Source of the DNA: an uncultured Mitsuokella sp.
Lineage (GTDB): Bacteria > Bacillota > Negativicutes > Selenomonadales > Selenomonadaceae
Assembly: GCA_900770895.1 (NCBI GenBank)
Contig: CAAGMF010000306.1
Span: forward strand, 1 to 35,752
Length of the DNA: 35,752 nucleotides
Reading direction: 5' to 3'
The notes beneath the pieces were generated by a model. That model was given only the letters and a program-made list of their open reading frames with translations, made no database searches and was not told the origin of the DNA. Position 1 is the first letter of the stretch; every line of letters begins with the position of its first letter. The translations under genes were made by a program, and so were the position numbers. Shown piece by piece: positions 7,878 to 15,329 of this stretch.

Positions 7878-8786
7878 ATGTCGAAAAGAAAAAAGTTTTA
7901 TTTCCTGTCCTTGTTGCTCTGCCTGACGCTGATGCTGGCATCACTGGGAACGGCGGCAGCCTCACAGCAGGATCTGGTCAATGGAGTGACATTCAAGTCA
8001 ATCGATTCGTGGGAAAGCGAGAGCCAATTCCTCCTCCGCTATGAAAAGGTACCTGCTCCTGTGGGCCTGAGTGCCATGGACGTAGCGCATGGCGCCTATC
8101 TCATCCGCGACGATGTCCAGAGCGGCAGCTATACACGCTCCTTCGACTACTCGAGCAGTGAGAGTATGTTTACCGTATATGGTCCGGGCGGTGCCTGGTA
8201 TACCCTGCGGTTCCAGAATGATGGAGGCATCGACGTCCACGATCTCGATGCCGGCTATGAGGTCGAGGGTGGCACCTACTACTGGAATGCTACGGAGGGC
8301 GCCTACATGGCTGGCTCGAACAAGCTGCCCGGATATGTCGTCGATGGCCTCAGGACGTTCTTGAACAATGGTCAGCGAGCGGGCTTTGACTACGAGGGGA
8401 AGACGCCGCAGGGGACGCAGGAGTTCTCCGTCATGAACTATCCGGAGGAGCAGTTGGATGGGCCGGAATACTGGTACAAGGTGACGAATGTGAATGATGC
8501 TTCGGATTGGGTCGCTTTCACCTACGATGCCTCCAGGCAATTATTCACGATGTACCAGAATGATGGCACGAATAAGCCCTATAGCTACCGCAGGTTCCGC
8601 TCGGACGGGACTCTGGAAGTGAAGGGTGTGTCGTTCGGGGTTGATGCTACTGGTAGTACCGGAGCGAATACGGGGATTTATTCGATGAATAGTAATGGTG
8701 AATATGAAAGCCCCTCGGACTATGCACCTATAAAAAAATACGTCACCGATGGCATGAAAGTATTTCTTTACCAGCTGAATCACTGA
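7878..8786 (+). CDS. Secreted protein with two tandem repeats, function unknown
   Basis: About 302 residues. The signal peptide is KRKKFYFLSLLLCLTLMLAS with cleavage near TAAAS. The mature part holds two related domains of roughly 110-120 residues: the first around SFDYSSSESMFTVYG ... VVDGLRTFL, the second around AFTYDASRQLFTMYQ ... VTDGMKVFL. Both are rich in Tyr, Gly, Asp and Ser and look like beta-rich extracellular modules. SD AAAGGGAG (7861-7868) fits ATG 7878 better than ATG 7872. It has its own promoter. A second copy of the last repeat is found at 17724-18107. I do not recognise the family. Confidence 0.8.
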   Translation: MSKRKKFYFLSLLLCLTLMLASLGTAAASQQDLVNGVTFKSIDSWESESQFLLRYEKVPAPVGLSAMDVAHGAYLIRDDVQSGSYTRSFDYSSSESMFTVYGPGGAWYTLRFQNDGGIDVHDLDAGYEVEGGTYYWNATEGAYMAGSNKLPGYVVDGLRTFLNNGQRAGFDYEGKTPQGTQEFSVMNYPEEQLDGPEYWYKVTNVNDASDWVAFTYDASRQLFTMYQNDGTNKPYSYRRFRSDGTLEVKGVSFGVDATGSTGANTGIYSMNSNGEYESPSDYAPIKKYVTDGMKVFLYQLNH

Positions 8787-8809
8787 ATATAGGGAGATCA
8801 CAATAGGAG

Positions 8810-8844
8810 CAGGAGCTGTCATGCGGCTGGCGTGACCGCTCCTG
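8810..8844 (+). terminator. Hairpin after the secreted repeat protein
   Basis: A 15-bp stem (8810-8824 with 8830-8844, one mismatch and one G-T pair) around a 5-nt loop. No T run follows, so termination would be weak. The related hairpin after the truncated paralogue (18129-18166) does have a short T run. Confidence 0.5.
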
Positions 8845-8940
8845 TGGTGCGTCCTGTATGGGCACATACTTACAAAGGCAGCTCTTGTTGCCTCTATACT
8901 GGCTGTATGATCGTGGTTGTGGTATGGAGGAGATGAGGGC

Positions 8941-9012
8941 TTTTCTGATAGGATTATTTGTTTTCCCGTAGGATTTTATCATGTAAATATAGAATTATCA
9001 GAAAAGATAATT
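8941..9012 (+). promoter_or_regulatory. Putative promoter/operator of the type III-D operon
   Basis: AATTATCAGAAAAGATAATT (8993-9012) is a perfect 7-bp dyad right before the SD of the first operon gene. TATCAGAAAA within it is the exact inverse of TTTTCTGATA at 8941-8950. A TAGAAT (8990-8995) could be the -10. TTTTCCCG (8961-8968) lies 23 bp upstream of that, reminiscent of the shared promoter element but without its GGCAGTG half. This could be where a regulator controls the cas operon. Confidence 0.45.
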
Positions 9013-9028
9013 ATAAGGTGGTGGAGAA

Positions 9029-9394
9029 TTGTTTATCAATCATACCAATCATCCGGCCGAGCATTGGTCGGAGGCGCAGCGGCGGGCGGCTGAGGCTTAT
9101 GGGGAAATACGCGATATGCCTTTCCCGAGCGTCGCGCCGGATCTGTCGGCAGACGAGGTGCGGCGGCTGGCTGAGGCGCAGGCAGCAGAGCTCATAGCGA
9201 TGGCGCCGGCGGCGGTGCTGTGTCAGGGCGAGTTCACCTATACCTATCACATGGTGCGCTGCCTGCAGCAGGCGGGGGTCCTCGTGCTGGCTGCCTGCAG
9301 TGAGCGCGTGTCGCGCGAGACGGTCGATGAGCAGGGCGCAAGCCACCGGGTGTCAGAGTTCCGCTTCGTGCAGTTCCGGAGCTATGGTGAGTAG
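9029..9394 (+). CDS. Small type III CRISPR accessory protein; possible ring nuclease
   Basis: 121 residues, read from TTG 9029, with AAGGTGGTGGAG just upstream. It starts FINHTNHPAEHWSEAQ, then a helix, then AAVLCQGEFTYTYHMVRCLQ and VLVLAACSERVSRETVDE: an alternating strand/helix pattern like a small Rossmann or CARF-like fold. I know similar short proteins (NHP near the start, QGEFT in the middle, SER near the end) beside type III cas genes. Several small families in that position (Csx15, Csx16, Csx20) have been reported as ring nucleases that degrade cyclic oligoadenylate, and that is the best guess here. As first gene of the cas operon it would be made together with Cas10, fitting an off-switch for the two CARF RNases. 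The function is inferred, not shown. Confidence 0.6.
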   Translation: MFINHTNHPAEHWSEAQRRAAEAYGEIRDMPFPSVAPDLSADEVRRLAEAQAAELIAMAPAAVLCQGEFTYTYHMVRCLQQAGVLVLAACSERVSRETVDEQGASHRVSEFRFVQFRSYGE

Positions 9395-9430
9395 AGGATG
9401 TCAGTACACACAAGGACAGGAGGTTTTTTC

Positions 9431-11038
9431 ATGGGCTATAGAGCGATATTGTTCGATACGCGCTCGATTCAGAAATACATATATTTCAGCAACGAGCTCA
9501 AGACAAATATAGGAGCATCGTATCTGGTGGAGAATCTGTTCCAGGAGCGACTGCTGACATTCCTGCGTGAGCAGTTTGGCGACGAGTGCATCGATAGCGA
9601 CAGCTGGCGGTCGGAGCCGGACCTCGGGTTCCTCGCGACCGAGGGACATGTGGCCGTCGTCTACATAGGTGGCGGCAAGGCATTGCTGATCCTGGCAACA
9701 GGGGATGATGTGGCGGCTGCCGATGCGAAATGCCGTAAGCTCATTGCCGAGTTTTCGATGCGCGTACTTGTGGAGTGTCCTGGTCTGCAACTCGGAGCGG
9801 CTTTCAAGGAAATCGATTTAGTGGCCGATGATGCTGCCTTGAAGGAACAGCTTGACGGCCTCTATGGCCAGATCAAATATAATCAGGCCACAGTATTCCC
9901 GCAGGTGGATATACCGTATGATGGACTGACCGTGCCCTGTCCTATGGGGCATGCGGCGGGGACGTACTGGTCGGGACGTGATGGCTTCATTTCGCATGAG
10001 GTACATGTGAAGGAGGCTTGCGCCGAGCAGGCGAATCGTCACCTGCAGCAGCAGTTCCGAGCGACGATTGGTGACAAGGAATTCCCGCTCAGATTCGATG
10101 ATCTGGGACAGCAGGAGACCGAGAACTATATCGCGGTCGTGCATATCGATGGCAATAATATGGGCGCACGGTTCCGGGCCTGCACCAGCCAGAGTCAGTA
10201 TCGGCAGCTTTCCGAGGCGGTCAAGGCAAAGACGGTGGGCTGCTTTGATAAACTGCTCAAAAAAATCGTGGACGAATACGAGTGGTATGTGGATAAAGTA
10301 AAACTCAAACTCTCAGGGAAGTATCTGCCGATTCGTCCGTTGATTCTCGGTGGCGATGACGTGACGTTCGTATGCCCGGCGAAGCTGGCGATACGCTTTG
10401 CCAAGGCGTTCATGGAGTATATGGTCGATGCGGAGTCAGTAGCTGGCATATTGCCGAGTGTCGCCTCGATTGACTGCTGCGGCGGCATAGGGATATTCAA
10501 GACATCATATCCATTCTTCCGCGGGTACGAGCTGACCGAGCAGCTTTGTGATGCAGCCAAGCGGGAGATGCGTGCACTGAAGAAGGGCGATAGCAATGCA
10601 CCTGGCAGTTGCTGGCTGGACTTTGCCCTGCTGCATGGCGAGCAGGCACCGACGCTCGAGCAGATCCAGGCACAGGAGTATCGCGGAGCGCGCGGCAACA
10701 TGCATTTCGGTCCCTATCGCGTGGGGAATCATCAGACGAAGAAGGGCGATCATAGCCATGATATCGAGAACCTCATCGACTGCGTACAGGGACTGCATAG
10801 CGGCAAGGCTCTGCCGATGAATAAGATCAAGGAACTGCGCTGGGTACTGCAACATGGCCAGTATGAAGCGGCAGCCTTTGCGCAGCAGATGAAGCATATG
10901 GGACAGCATCTGCCAGATGTGCCAGCTTGGCGCGAGTATGCTGCATCTGGATCCGGGTTCTGGGCTTACGGCCGGACGCCGTATGTTGATGTTATAGAGA
11001 TGATGGATTTCATCCCGAAGGAGGATGCCGCGAAATGA
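9431..11038 (+). CDS. cas10: Cas10, type III-D, without HD domain
   Basis: 535 residues. It starts directly with a palm-type domain (FDTRSIQKYIYFSNELKTNI, GASYLVENLF), so the N-terminal HD nuclease of many Cas10 proteins is absent. The first palm motif is HIDGNNMG with D240. The second palm domain has an intact GGDD (307-310). The protein should therefore make cyclic oligoadenylate but not cleave ssDNA. A CPMGH segment near residue 175 may be part of a zinc site. ATG 9431 is preferred over 9398 because AGGAGG sits 7 nt ahead of it. The stop overlaps the next ATG by 4 bp (ATGA), which indicates translational coupling. HD-less Cas10 next to Csx10 and Csx19 is typical of type III-D. Confidence 0.94.
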   Translation: MGYRAILFDTRSIQKYIYFSNELKTNIGASYLVENLFQERLLTFLREQFGDECIDSDSWRSEPDLGFLATEGHVAVVYIGGGKALLILATGDDVAAADAKCRKLIAEFSMRVLVECPGLQLGAAFKEIDLVADDAALKEQLDGLYGQIKYNQATVFPQVDIPYDGLTVPCPMGHAAGTYWSGRDGFISHEVHVKEACAEQANRHLQQQFRATIGDKEFPLRFDDLGQQETENYIAVVHIDGNNMGARFRACTSQSQYRQLSEAVKAKTVGCFDKLLKKIVDEYEWYVDKVKLKLSGKYLPIRPLILGGDDVTFVCPAKLAIRFAKAFMEYMVDAESVAGILPSVASIDCCGGIGIFKTSYPFFRGYELTEQLCDAAKREMRALKKGDSNAPGSCWLDFALLHGEQAPTLEQIQAQEYRGARGNMHFGPYRVGNHQTKKGDHSHDIENLIDCVQGLHSGKALPMNKIKELRWVLQHGQYEAAAFAQQMKHMGQHLPDVPAWREYAASGSGFWAYGRTPYVDVIEMMDFIPKEDAAK

Positions 11039-11700
11039 TAGATATAGATGTAAAGATAGAACTTTTATCACCGCTGCATCTGGCCTCCGGGCAGGCAGAT
11101 GTGAATGTGGATGCTGAGATCATACACGATGAGCTGGGACTGCCGTATTTCCCGGGGCGGCGCCTGAAAGGGCTCTTATATGAGAGCGCGCTCGAGGTCG
11201 TGGAGATGATGGAGCGCAGCGGGCAGGCTGGCTGGCGAGAACAGCTGGAGGAGCTGTTCCATCATAATGGGGATACGGTCGATGTGCAGCTCGTAGTGCC
11301 GGATTTCCATATAGCCAAGGCGACGGAGTACGACCGTATCGAGGCAGCCTGGCGTGAGCTGGAGATGAGCTACAGCGATTGGTTGACGCCGCAGGATGTG
11401 CTCGAGCAGTATACGTCGGTGCGCTACCAGACGCGCCTCGAAAATGGAGTGGCGGCTGATACCTCCCTGCACAATATGCGTGTACTGGATGAGGATACAG
11501 CGTTCTATGGCACGTTGGAGCTCCTGGGCTCAGCAGCTGAGTCATATGTGGGGCTCGTGGTGCTCGCCCTACGCAACCTGCATCAGGCTGGTGGCAAGCG
11601 CAACCGTGGCTTCGGTCATCTGGCCTGCCATATGGAGCCGATCGCGGGCCGGGCGGAGCAGGAGTGGATTGACGAGGCGCTCGAAGGGATGGTGGACTGA
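11035..11700 (+). CDS. Cas7 (Csm3-like) RAMP backbone subunit
   Basis: 221 residues. It begins with a RAMP fold strand (KIELLSPLHLASG), then NVDAEIIHDELGLPYFPGRRLKG, matching the Csm3 pattern in which an Asp precedes the xPGxxLKG loop. D26 is the likely target-RNA cleaving residue. The C-terminal GGKRNRGFG is the Gly-rich RAMP loop. It is a backbone subunit holding crRNA. It overlaps cas10 by 4 bp and is followed after 1 bp by csx10. Confidence 0.88.
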   Translation: MIDIDVKIELLSPLHLASGQADVNVDAEIIHDELGLPYFPGRRLKGLLYESALEVVEMMERSGQAGWREQLEELFHHNGDTVDVQLVVPDFHIAKATEYDRIEAAWRELEMSYSDWLTPQDVLEQYTSVRYQTRLENGVAADTSLHNMRVLDEDTAFYGTLELLGSAAESYVGLVVLALRNLHQAGGKRNRGFGHLACHMEPIAGRAEQEWIDEALEGMVD

Positions 11701-11701
11701 T

Positions 11702-13312
11702 ATGGAGCAGATGCAGGTAAAGGTAAAGACGCTGTCGCCGGTCATATTGTCGGAGTTCGGCGATGCGCGCGTGATGACATCGACGCTCGACTATATCGGT
11801 GGCACGGTGTTGCGCGGAGCGCTGGCTGGCCGCTATATAGAGGCGCAATCGCTTGGTCATGAGGCACATCGCGATGCGCAGTTCGTACAGCTGTTTAATG
11901 AAAAGCTGCAATTCGTCACGGCGTATCCGGCGCTCGTGGATGAGAGGGGCTGTCGGCCGACGATGGTCCTGCCGCGCTCGTTGCTGGGAATCAAGAGCGG
12001 TCTGACTCCGGAGCAAGGGGCCATGCCCGTCCAGGATCGGCTGGCTGATACGACATCGCGAGTCAACTATAAATCAGTATCAGGGCTCGCCGTGGTGGAT
12101 GGCGAGGAGCTCTATCGCGTGCCAGTCCGCAAAAGCATCTGCCTGCATATGAGTCGCAGCTCGGATGAAGAGCGGCTGCGCGGCAGCAGTCAGGACGGCG
12201 GCATATTCAACTATGAGTCGATTGATGCAGGCCAGGTCTTTGTCGGCAGTATCGTAGGTGAGGCTGGGGATCTCGAGGCGCTGCGCACGGCACTGAATCT
12301 GACGGAGGACTCCTCACTCATCTGCCATCTGGGGCGCTCGCGCTATACGCAGTACGGCAGGTGCGAGCTGACGATGGGAGCAGTCGAGCCCATAGCAGAC
12401 TGGCCGCAACCGGAGGGCGATGAGCTGTGTCTGCGGCTGGCCACGCCGCTGATTGCGAGCAAAGTGCAGGCCGGCAATGCCGTCGAGATATTGCGGAGCC
12501 TCTTTGCACCATTTGGTGCCGAGATTGTAGAGGCCTATGCGGCGGCACAGGGCATAGACAGCTTCGTTGGTGTCTGGCATATGAAGCGACCGCACGAGAC
12601 AGCACTCGCAGCCGGTACGGTCGTACGGCTGCGTGGCGAGTGGACGCCAGCGCGGCTGACGGAGCTGCAGGAGCAGTGCTACCGCGGCCTGGGCTGTCGT
12701 ACGGCCGAGGGCTATGGCCAGGTGCGCCTGTGGCAGCCGCGCGAGGGCGGTTATGCCTGGGGCGAGACTGCGCCCCAGACTTTGGCGGTGCAGTCGATAC
12801 CCGGCCCGGTCCGCGAAAAGGTTTGTGCCATACTGGCACAGCGCCAGCTCAGCCAGATGCAGCAGTGGGCAGTGGAAGATGCCCGGGCTTCGGCTAAGGA
12901 GCTCAAGGGGAAAGCGCATTTCTTCTCGGAATTGCTGGGCTTCCTCGATCAAGCTGCTGTAGGGGGATTCAGCCGCAACGAGTTCCGTGATACGGTGAAG
13001 AAGTCGCCTCAATACGCGGATGGCCGACCGTTCAAGAAGCATTTGAACAGTATCCATGTGAAATATACCGATAAGCTCGCTCTGCGCCGGGCGTTGTTCG
13101 AGGAATGGGATGCCTTCTGGCAGGCCCGGCCCCAGAAAGACGAACCGCTATGGGATAATAAGAGCCTGCAGGGACTGCTACAGCGTTTGGATATCGCGCC
13201 ACGTATGCTGGCATCGACTGATGCGTGCTATGAGGCTTACTGGCAGCAGTTCTTCCGCAGTGCGCGCAAGGCAGCAGCTGGTGAGATAAAGGAGGCCGTA
13301 GAGCATGAGTGA
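11702..13312 (+). CDS. csx10: Csx10 (Cas5-type RAMP) with long helical C-terminus
   Basis: 536 residues. The N-terminus TLSPVILSEFG ... TLDYIGGTVLRGALAGRY is the Csx10 signature (xxDYIxGxxLRGALA). Gly-rich RAMP loops appear at LGRSRYTQYG (about 213-222) and GCRTAEGYGQ (about 333-342). Residues about 360-536 are predicted helical, rich in Gln, Ala, Lys and Arg, and contain no RAMP motif. This part could supply a Cas11-like small-subunit function, which has no separate gene in the operon. Csx10 is expected to sit at the crRNA 5' handle. The last 8 bp overlap the next gene. ATG 11702 follows the previous stop by one base; the longer frame from 11396 would lie within the previous gene and is rejected. 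Confidence 0.88.
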   Translation: MEQMQVKVKTLSPVILSEFGDARVMTSTLDYIGGTVLRGALAGRYIEAQSLGHEAHRDAQFVQLFNEKLQFVTAYPALVDERGCRPTMVLPRSLLGIKSGLTPEQGAMPVQDRLADTTSRVNYKSVSGLAVVDGEELYRVPVRKSICLHMSRSSDEERLRGSSQDGGIFNYESIDAGQVFVGSIVGEAGDLEALRTALNLTEDSSLICHLGRSRYTQYGRCELTMGAVEPIADWPQPEGDELCLRLATPLIASKVQAGNAVEILRSLFAPFGAEIVEAYAAAQGIDSFVGVWHMKRPHETALAAGTVVRLRGEWTPARLTELQEQCYRGLGCRTAEGYGQVRLWQPREGGYAWGETAPQTLAVQSIPGPVREKVCAILAQRQLSQMQQWAVEDARASAKELKGKAHFFSELLGFLDQAAVGGFSRNEFRDTVKKSPQYADGRPFKKHLNSIHVKYTDKLALRRALFEEWDAFWQARPQKDEPLWDNKSLQGLLQRLDIAPRMLASTDACYEAYWQQFFRSARKAAAGEIKEAVEHE

Positions 13313-14732
13313 GATAGCGATGGCAGGGAAATATACCGCTGGGCAGCCCCAGAAGGCTCGGCTCGCGGCTAAAATTATCTGGGAGGGAACGCTGGTATTG
13401 GCCTCTCCGCTGCAGATCGGAGCAGGTGGCAGTACTGCGGCGCACGAAAAGGACATAACCGTACTGAAGGACCGGCAGGGACATCCCTTTATCCCTGGTA
13501 CGTCGCTGGCCGGTGTCTGGCGAGAGGCGCTCATGGGATACGATGAACAGCTGGCGCAGACGCTGTTTGGCGATATACAGTCTCGCAGCGGGGCTGCAGC
13601 TGGACAGAGCCTGCTGGCTATCGATGATGTGCGGCTCGAGGGAGCCAATATCATCATGCGCGATGGCGTGCATATCGATTCCTTCACAGGCAGTGCGGTG
13701 GAGACTGGCAAGTACGACTATGAGCTGGTTGATGCTGGCGCTCGGGGGCATTTCTATGTCGAGGTGACGCTGCGTCAGGCCCAGCTGGACGGCCAGGGAA
13801 AAATCGACAGCCGCCTGCTTGAGGCGCTGGCCTGGCTGCGTCGCGAGCAAGCCGAGGGATTGGCCTTCGGGGCGATGACGACGAAGGGATTCGGCCGTAT
13901 AAAGTCCGAGCGTGATGCAGCGGGACTGTATGATTTCCGTCAGCCGGCCGCCGTGGCGGCCTGGCTGCGCACACCGGACCATACAGCTGCCGGGGCAGGT
14001 ATCCATCTGGAAATGGCAACGGCAGCTGAGACCAAGAATGATTTCGTAGTAGAGGCCGGCTTTGCCCTCGAGGGCTCGCTCATCGTGCGCGACTATAATG
14101 TCAGTCGGGAGGAAAATGAGGCGAATATCTCAGCACATATGCGGCAAGGACAGGGTGGCTACATCATACCTGGTCCATCGGTGAAGGGCGTACTGCGCCA
14201 TGAGGCCGAACGGATCCTGCGTCGTTTGGGACGCACTCAGACAGAGGTGGATGCGGAGCTCGCCGGTCTCATGGGCAAGTCGACGGATGAGGATGGATCT
14301 GCGGTGAAGGTCAAGAGCCGTTTCTATGTGCAGGAGGGCGAGGTGCATGGCGGTGCCGTGCTCGAGTTGCCGCAGACGCGCAACCGCATCGACCGCTTCA
14401 CAGGCGGTACGATGGATACAGCGTTGTTCACGACCAAGCCGATATGGCAGAAGGAGTCGGGAAAAGAATCGGTAGTCCTGCGCTTCCGCATCAAGGATGC
14501 TACACAGCAGGAGGCGGGGCTGGCACTCTATATGCTGCGTGATGTATGGCAGGGCCGGGTAGCCTTTGGCGGTGAGTGCGGCATCGGCCGCGGTGTACTG
14601 CAGGGCCTGCGGGCGACCATACGCTATCAGAAAAAGAAGTGGGAGCTCGACAGCTCAGGACGGGTCCAGGGCGACTCGCTAGACCAGTTGAATGAGTATG
14701 CGAGGGCGTTTATCTCAAAGGAGGCTGAATGA
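13305..14732 (+). CDS. Double Cas7 (two fused Csm3-like RAMP domains)
   Basis: 475 residues in two halves. The first (about 20-225) has LVLASPLQIGAGGS, then EKDITVLKDRQGHPFIPGTS LAG (D50 as possible catalytic Asp) and a Gly-rich TTKGFGR. The second (about 245-450) has ALEGSLIVRDYNVS, then GGYIIPGPSVKGVLR and GECGIGRG. In the second half the position equivalent to the catalytic Asp reads as Asn by simple counting back from the PG, so only one cleaving site may be active. Fused Cas7 pairs are known from type III-D complexes (for example the Synechocystis III-Dv Cas7-2x). It is coupled to both neighbours by short overlaps. Confidence 0.86.
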   Translation: MSEIAMAGKYTAGQPQKARLAAKIIWEGTLVLASPLQIGAGGSTAAHEKDITVLKDRQGHPFIPGTSLAGVWREALMGYDEQLAQTLFGDIQSRSGAAAGQSLLAIDDVRLEGANIIMRDGVHIDSFTGSAVETGKYDYELVDAGARGHFYVEVTLRQAQLDGQGKIDSRLLEALAWLRREQAEGLAFGAMTTKGFGRIKSERDAAGLYDFRQPAAVAAWLRTPDHTAAGAGIHLEMATAAETKNDFVVEAGFALEGSLIVRDYNVSREENEANISAHMRQGQGGYIIPGPSVKGVLRHEAERILRRLGRTQTEVDAELAGLMGKSTDEDGSAVKVKSRFYVQEGEVHGGAVLELPQTRNRIDRFTGGTMDTALFTTKPIWQKESGKESVVLRFRIKDATQQEAGLALYMLRDVWQGRVAFGGECGIGRGVLQGLRATIRYQKKKWELDSSGRVQGDSLDQLNEYARAFISKEAE

Positions 14733-15319
14733 TGGGCAAGGAACTGGCAACGAAAGAGCTGGCAGAGTGCCGGGGAGAAGGACTCAGCACAGTAGAACTC
14801 ATACACGCAACCTGTCATACTGGCTATATAGAGGAGTATCTGGCGCATTATTTCGGCGAGCGCCAGGCGACAGTAGTCGTCTGGCAGTTCTCACGCATCA
14901 TCTGGGGGCGTTGGCAGGATGGACGGCTGACGTTGTCCTCAGGTGAGAACGGGGCCGATGATTGCCTGCAGCTGCGGGCGTTTGATGAGACGGCTGAGCT
15001 CCTGCTTCGCGTCGAGCGTGGAGTGATCGATGGCCGCTGGCGCTGCGATGGAGATGGCGAACCAGTGCACTATGTCGATACATTTTCTCGGCTGTGGGGA
15101 GAGCAGGAGGAGAGCCGCAATGGCTTTATTCATCTAGCCGACCATCAGCGCAAACTAGACCTCGTCCTGCCGTACGATGGTGAGCCGGATCCGCGTGGCT
15201 ACTATGGCCTGACGCAGCGGAACTACATCGAGGCGGACAGCGCTACTGGCCTCGCAGGCTATGGCGATATGCGCTATGTCGCTCTATCTGGTGCATCCAT
15301 AGATATCGAGGGAAAGTGA
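14732..15319 (+). CDS. csx19: Csx19, type III-D CRISPR protein
   Basis: 195 residues from the second ATG of an ATGATG pair (7 nt after AGGAGG; the first is 4 nt away). The pattern LQLRAFDETAELLLRVERG, then HYVDTFSRLWG, then a Leu/Pro segment, then QRNYIEAD ... GYGDMRYVALS matches the Csx19 (TIGR03984-type) layout: R-F-E, D, W-G, RNY, D-R-F/Y. Length is usual for the family. Csx19 is a marker of type III-D; its role in the complex is structural and poorly known. Confidence 0.82.
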   Translation: MGKELATKELAECRGEGLSTVELIHATCHTGYIEEYLAHYFGERQATVVVWQFSRIIWGRWQDGRLTLSSGENGADDCLQLRAFDETAELLLRVERGVIDGRWRCDGDGEPVHYVDTFSRLWGEQEESRNGFIHLADHQRKLDLVLPYDGEPDPRGYYGLTQRNYIEADSATGLAGYGDMRYVALSGASIDIEGK

Positions 15320-15329
15320 GGGGATAGAT

